DNA from: Aminobacter carboxidus | Lineage (GTDB): Bacteria > Pseudomonadota > Alphaproteobacteria > Rhizobiales > Rhizobiaceae | Reading direction: 5' to 3' | DNA length: 64,000 nt | Assembly: GCF_014863355.1 (NCBI RefSeq) | Contig: NZ_JACZEP010000001.1 | Coordinates: 620,001-684,000, forward strand | Part shown: piece by piece, positions 60,399 through 64,000 of the stretch | Position numbering within the stretch: the first letter of the stretch is position 1 | How the letters are laid out: every line of letters starts with the position of its first letter | The notes under the pieces: generated by a model | Seen by the model: the letters and a program-made list of their open reading frames with translations, nothing else | Told to the model about the DNA's origin: nothing | Databases searched by the model: none | Position numbers and translations under genes: made by a program

Positions 60399-61556
60399 AT
60401 GGCGACAAGAACCGAAGAGCCGATCAAGGTCGGCGTATTGTTCTCCCAGACCGGCGTCACTTCGGTGATGGAGCGCAGCATGCTGAATGCCACGCTGTTT
60501 GCGATCCACGAGGTCAATGTATCAGGCGGCATCAACGGACGTGAACTCGTCGCCGTCCATTACGATCCGGCTTCCGACGCGGTTGCCTACAATCGCCTGG
60601 CAAATCGGTTGCTGGTCGAGGACGGCGTCAGGATTATCTTCGGCTGCTATATGTCGAGCACGCGCAAGGCCGTGCTGAAGGCGGTCGAGCACCGCAATGG
60701 GCTACTCTGCTACCCCGCCCAGTATGAGGGCTTCGAATACTCGCGCAATGCCATCTACTGCGGCGCCGCCCCGAACCAGAACAGCGTTCAGCTGGGCGAA
60801 CACCTCCTCAACCATGTCGGCAAGCGCTTCTACATGGTCGGCTCCGACTACATTTGGCCGCGCGAGTCCGACCGCATCATGAACGAGATGGTGCTGAAGC
60901 ATGGTGGGGAGGTGGTCGGCCGGGGCTACCTCAAGCTCGACGCCAGGCGGGCTGCCTACAAGCCGCTGATATCAGACATCAAGCGCAAGCAGCCGGACGT
61001 GATCTTCTGCAATTTCGTCGGCGAAAGCATCGTCCATTTCTACCAGGCCTTCGCCGAAGCCGGCCTCGATGCCAGGTCGATGCCGATCGCCAGCCTAACC
61101 ACCAGCGAGTCCGACATCCAGGCGATGGGCATCGACGTGGGCGCCGGGCACATGACGTCAGCCACCTATTTCCAGTCTGTCGGGGGCCTGCAAAACGAAC
61201 GCTGTGTCGAGCGCTACAAAAAGAAGTTCGGCGACGATGCCGTGACGAATATGTGCTGGGAAGCCGCCTATTTCCAGGTCCACGTGGTGGCGAATGCGCT
61301 GCGCAAAGCCAGGACCGACGATGTCGAGGCGTTGCGGCCAGCCATTCTCGGTTCGGAGTTCGATGCACCCCAAGGGCGCATCCGCATCGACCCCGACAAC
61401 GCGCACACCTATGTGTGGCCGCGGGTCGCACGGGCGCGCGAGGACGGGCAGTTCGAGATCCTGTCTAAATCGGCAACGGCGATCAGGCCCGATCCCTATC
61501 TCGCCAGCTACAACCCCGAGGAATGGGGGGAGCGCCTGGCCATGCATTCTTTATGA
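60399..61556 (+). CDS. Second AmiC-like cytoplasmic ligand sensor
   Basis: A binding-protein-fold sensor of 385 residues without a signal peptide, starting MATRTEEPIKVGVLFSQTGV from ATG 60399; a TTG one codon upstream has slightly better spacing to GGAG. Blocks shared with the protein at 49.5 kb are LLCYPAQYEGFEYS (urea/amide-binding type), NHVGKRFYMVGSDYIWPRESD and ITTSESDIQ-like ASLTTSESDIQAMGI. It is followed 86 bp later by a second ANTAR protein and is the likely sensor of an intermediate or substrate of the adjacent hyu operon. Confidence 0.87.
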   Translation: MATRTEEPIKVGVLFSQTGVTSVMERSMLNATLFAIHEVNVSGGINGRELVAVHYDPASDAVAYNRLANRLLVEDGVRIIFGCYMSSTRKAVLKAVEHRNGLLCYPAQYEGFEYSRNAIYCGAAPNQNSVQLGEHLLNHVGKRFYMVGSDYIWPRESDRIMNEMVLKHGGEVVGRGYLKLDARRAAYKPLISDIKRKQPDVIFCNFVGESIVHFYQAFAEAGLDARSMPIASLTTSESDIQAMGIDVGAGHMTSATYFQSVGGLQNERCVERYKKKFGDDAVTNMCWEAAYFQVHVVANALRKARTDDVEALRPAILGSEFDAPQGRIRIDPDNAHTYVWPRVARAREDGQFEILSKSATAIRPDPYLASYNPEEWGERLAMHSL

Positions 61557-61642
61557 CCCCGTGCCGAGGGGCATGGGAACAAGAAACCGAACGACACCAA
61601 AGGCAGGCGTTGCAACCGACGACATTGCCGTAATGAGGAACA

Positions 61643-62299
61643 ATGGTATCACGTAGCCCCCACGTGGCGCCGCATGACGGATCAGCGCCGATCCAGATCA
61701 AGGACATACGGTCGCTGCGTGTGCTGTTGCTGCAGCCCAAGAGCAGCGAGGGCGAGGAGCTTTGGCAGCACCTCAACCGCATCGGCTGCCAGGTCCAGAC
61801 CAACTGGCCGCCGCCAGCCGAAATTCCCGCCAATATCGACGTGGTGTTCGCCTTCATCCGCCCGCTGGTCGAAGGCGGCATCACCTGGAACTGGAACGCC
61901 GACGATCCGCCGGCCGTGCTGATCGCCATCGTCGACTACGAGAACCCGATCATTGTCGAGAAGGTGCTGCGCCTGCGGGCCCAGGCGGTGATCGGCCTGC
62001 CGCTGCGGACATTCGGAATCCTGGCGAACATACTTTTGAGCGTCAATAATCACCGGCGCGAGGAGCGGCTGCGCATCCGTGTCGAGCGGCTTTCGGCAAA
62101 ACTCAAGGCACATCGCGACATCGACAAGGCCAAGGAAATTCTGATGTCTACCAACAAGGTGTCGGAGCAGGTAGCTTACGAAACTTTGCGCGAGCAGGCG
62201 ATGAACAAGCGAACCACGATCGAGGCGATTGCGCTCGCGATCATCAACGCCAGCGACGTGCTCAAGCTGCCGATGAGTGAGCCTGCAGACGTTGCGTAG
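61643..62299 (+). CDS. Second ANTAR-domain antiterminator (AmiR-like)
   Basis: A 218-residue protein with a degenerate receiver (LRVLLLQPKSSEGEELWQHL, VVFAFIRPLVEGG), a coiled coil (RREERLRIRVERLSAKLKAH) and a C-terminal ANTAR domain (KAKEILMSTNKVSEQVAYETLREQAMNKRTTIEAIA, about residues 162-197). It is 32 per cent longer at the N-terminus of the receiver than needed and has no obvious phospho-Asp, as in AmiR. The ATG is only two nt from GAGGAA. It forms a unit with the sensor at 60.4 kb and lies between two homologous leaders (2 and 4). Confidence 0.86.
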   Translation: MVSRSPHVAPHDGSAPIQIKDIRSLRVLLLQPKSSEGEELWQHLNRIGCQVQTNWPPPAEIPANIDVVFAFIRPLVEGGITWNWNADDPPAVLIAIVDYENPIIVEKVLRLRAQAVIGLPLRTFGILANILLSVNNHRREERLRIRVERLSAKLKAHRDIDKAKEILMSTNKVSEQVAYETLREQAMNKRTTIEAIALAIINASDVLKLPMSEPADVA

Positions 62300-62389
62300 G
62301 CCGCAGGTGATGCAGTCCTCGGGTCCACCGAGTAGACGCCATCCGGCCCGACCTCAAGCGTGTGAACGGCGGCGATTGGCAACTTGTCA

Positions 62390-62498
62390 TTGACAGAATG
62401 CCCTAAATCTCACACGCTCTCATCCATCGGCCCCGCATCGAAGCGGGCCGTTAGCAGAGCAAAAAAGCTCCCGCGGGTTACTCCGCCGGGAGCTTTTT
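62390..62498 (+). promoter_or_regulatory. Promoter and attenuator leader upstream of the XRE-cupin gene (leader 4)
   Basis: -35 TTGACA (62390-62395), 17-bp spacer and CACGCT (62413-62418). Then comes a GC-rich hairpin with hexaloop AUCGAA (62428-62450), with A at position 1 and G at 4. GAGC-AAAAAA-GCUC (62457-62470) follows and would compete with the terminator at 62461-62498. It aligns with leader 2 over its whole length. It could also be the terminator of amiR2, but its own promoter argues otherwise. Confidence 0.65.
62461..62498 (+). terminator. Leader terminator upstream of the XRE-cupin gene
   Basis: GCTCCC/GGGAGC plus GCGG/CCGC with one bulged C close a hexaloop GUUACU; five T follow. 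It may also end transcription from amiR2. Confidence 0.8.
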
Positions 62499-62657
62499 GC
62501 GTTTCGGACTTGAACGCGGCCTGGGCCGTCCGTGGCGGGCTGTGTCAGGTCTCCCAAGACGCGATGAAGGCGTAGCTGGTCGCCAGAATTCTCGGTTCGG
62601 GCAGGTCGCGACCGGCCCGTAATTGCAACGAAGTTGGCATCGACGGAGGTGGCTTAA

Positions 62658-63341
62658 ATGAGAACGACCGGCCACGAGTGTGGCGTGCAATTGCGAGACA
62701 TGTCCGAAGACGCTGCGGCGTTGCGTCAGAACCCGCATGCTTTGCGCCAGATGGCGGGAAACCATCTCGAAATTGCGATCGGCCGGGAGGTGCGCGCGTG
62801 CCGGCACAAGCATGGTATGTCGATCATGGAACTCGCACGTGCCGCGGGCCTGTCGCTCGGCATGATGTCCAAAATCGAAAACGGCATCATCTCGGCGTCG
62901 CTTACCACGCTGCATCAACTGTCGCGCGCCTTGGCCGTGCCGCTGACCTCGCTGCTGAAGCGCCCGGTGGAGGTGCGAGAGGCCATGTTCGTGAAAGCTG
63001 GCGCAGGCATCCCGGTGGAGCGGTGCGGCACGCGCGTCAGCCAGCAAAACAAAATGCTGGGCTACATCATGTCGGCCCCCGGCAGCGTATCCGTCGAGCC
63101 CTGCCTCGTCACCCTCGCCGAAGAAGCTTGCCGGCCGGCCTTTCTCCAGCATGCCGGCATGAAGTTCATCTACATGCTGGAAGGCGAGATAGCCTACCGC
63201 CACGGCGCTGGGCTCTACGGCATGTCGCCAGGCGACAGCCTGTTCTTCGACGCAGCATCGCCGCATGGGCCGGATCAACTGCTGAAATTGCCCGTCCGTT
63301 TCCTGTCCGTTGCGTCGTGCCGACTGGGAGGTAAGGACTGA
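62658..63341 (+). CDS. XRE-family regulator with cupin domain
   Basis: A 227-residue protein with an XRE HTH (IGREVRACRHKHGMSIMELARAAGLSLGMMSKIENG, about residues 42-77) and a C-terminal cupin_2 domain (CLVTLAEEACRPAFLQHAGMKFIYMLEGEIAYRHG...MSPGDSLFFDA, about residues 152-198). Such regulators bind small ligands in the cupin and often control amino-acid or amine catabolism. The start is ATG 62658 with GGAGGTGG upstream. An attenuator leader precedes it, so antitermination may control its level. Confidence 0.88.
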   Translation: MRTTGHECGVQLRDMSEDAAALRQNPHALRQMAGNHLEIAIGREVRACRHKHGMSIMELARAAGLSLGMMSKIENGIISASLTTLHQLSRALAVPLTSLLKRPVEVREAMFVKAGAGIPVERCGTRVSQQNKMLGYIMSAPGSVSVEPCLVTLAEEACRPAFLQHAGMKFIYMLEGEIAYRHGAGLYGMSPGDSLFFDAASPHGPDQLLKLPVRFLSVASCRLGGKD

Positions 63342-63469
63342 TGTGGCCGCATGGCTGAGCGGTCAACTCTGTCGAAGGCGATTCGACGCGACCCATGACT
63401 TGTCGATGCCATTCTGCGGCTCGGCCGACCAAGACCGGCTGCGGATGACTTCGATGCTCAGGGGAAAAA

Positions 63470-63546
<77 letters not shown>

Positions 63547-63704
63547 AGATCACATTTCGACGCCGTGCCTAGTGGCTTCCGCTCGACATGGCAAGGGCAA
63601 AAAAGCGGAAACCGGCTTTCGCCTTGCAGCAATGGCGATTGCGAAGTAAATGACGGGCGCATCTGGACGTCCGCGCCTGCCGCGGACTCACGAATGAGGG
63701 AATT

Positions 63705-64000
63705 ATGTCCGCGCGAATTTTCAGCCCTGCCAAGACCGCCATGCAGTCGGGCAAAGCCAAGACCGGGCACTGGGTGCTCGAATTCGACGCTGAGAAGCCG
63801 AAGAAGATCGACCCGCTGATGGGCTACACCAGCTCCGGCGACATGAAGAGCCAGATCAGGCTGACCTTCGAGACCCGCGAAGAGGCTGTCGCCTACGCCG
63901 AAAAGGAAGGCATCGCCTTCCGTGTCCAGGAGCCCAAGGAAGCCAAGCGCCGGCAGATTTCCTACTCCGACAATTTCCGTTATGACCGCAGGACGCCCTG
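63705..64000 (+). CDS. NADH dehydrogenase-associated ETC complex I subunit (NDUFS4-like), 5' part
   Basis: The reading frame is open to the window edge (98 codons visible). It starts MSARIFSPAKTAMQSGKAKT with GAGGGAATT before the ATG and contains HWVLEFDAEKPKKIDPLMG and GYTSSGDMKSQIRLTFETRE followed by EAVAYAEKEGIAFRVQEP, the NDUFS4 (18-kDa) accessory-subunit family of alphaproteobacterial complex I. The C-terminus lies outside the window. Confidence 0.92.
   Translation, partial: MSARIFSPAKTAMQSGKAKTGHWVLEFDAEKPKKIDPLMGYTSSGDMKSQIRLTFETREEAVAYAEKEGIAFRVQEPKEAKRRQISYSDNFRYDRRTP

Larger units (their letters stand above)
62300..62657. other. Intergenic region with the leader of the XRE-cupin gene
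   Basis: No gene is supported. It holds leader 4 (62390-62498). The ribosome site ggaggtgg lies before the ATG at 62658. Confidence 0.6.

Overview
The window looks like chromosome of a Rhizobiales alphaproteobacterium of the Mesorhizobium/Aminobacter (Phyllobacteriaceae) kind. The evidence is high GC with strong GC3 bias, a rhizobial SDR-uvrC-pgsA-moaD-moaE gene order, hdaA beside an AI-2E-type permease and purM-purN, an Omp25/31-like porin and an alphaproteobacterial NdufS4-type complex I subunit. This is inferred from family and gene-order knowledge; no search was run.

Layout. 0-7.2 kb: end of holC, rlmJ, a secreted RNase T2, a GST, and two surface-glycan genes (family-11 fucosyltransferase, FkbM methyltransferase) separated by a MITE-like palindromic repeat cluster, then a porin. 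7.6-25.5 kb: mostly core genes (SDR, uvrC, pgsA, moaDE, ndk, GST, DinB, glycine-rich secreted protein, MFS, ABC-F, molybdopterin oxidoreductase, esterase), a decayed HxlR regulator beside a YciI gene, and an imine-reductase-like gene divergent from a TetR regulator across a clear operator. 25.5-33 kb: accessory DNA with a fused ATPase-DUF4435 protein (PARIS-like defence candidate), a repeat-containing hypothetical, a GST/LysR pair, a toxin-antitoxin pair and several decayed genes. 33-40.9 kb: core again (CDF exporter, tautomerase/MarR, sixA-purN-purM, CDP-alcohol phosphatidyltransferase, AI-2E permease, hdaA).

40.9-63.4 kb is a catabolic region for amides and cyclic amides. A seven-gene operon on the minus strand encodes an AmiC-like cytoplasmic amide sensor, an AmiR-like ANTAR antiterminator, an oligopeptide-type ABC importer (two permeases, binding protein, double ATPase) and a formamidase/acetamidase. 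Further on are a NarL-type response regulator with a hybrid kinase, a hydantoinase/oxoprolinase operon (hyuA-hyuB-NCS1 permease), a second AmiC-AmiR pair and an XRE-cupin regulator.

The main observation is that four transcription units here (amiC1 operon, hyu operon, amiC2-amiR2, XRE-cupin gene) each start with a promoter-like pair, a small hairpin and an intrinsic terminator placed before the first gene. Hairpins just upstream of or overlapping the terminator 5' strand suggest mutually exclusive folding. This is the architecture expected for ANTAR-protein antitermination. The hyu and XRE-cupin leaders are close homologues in opposite orientation on either side of amiC2-amiR2. A tRNA-Pro(UGG) and the start of the complex I subunit gene close the window.
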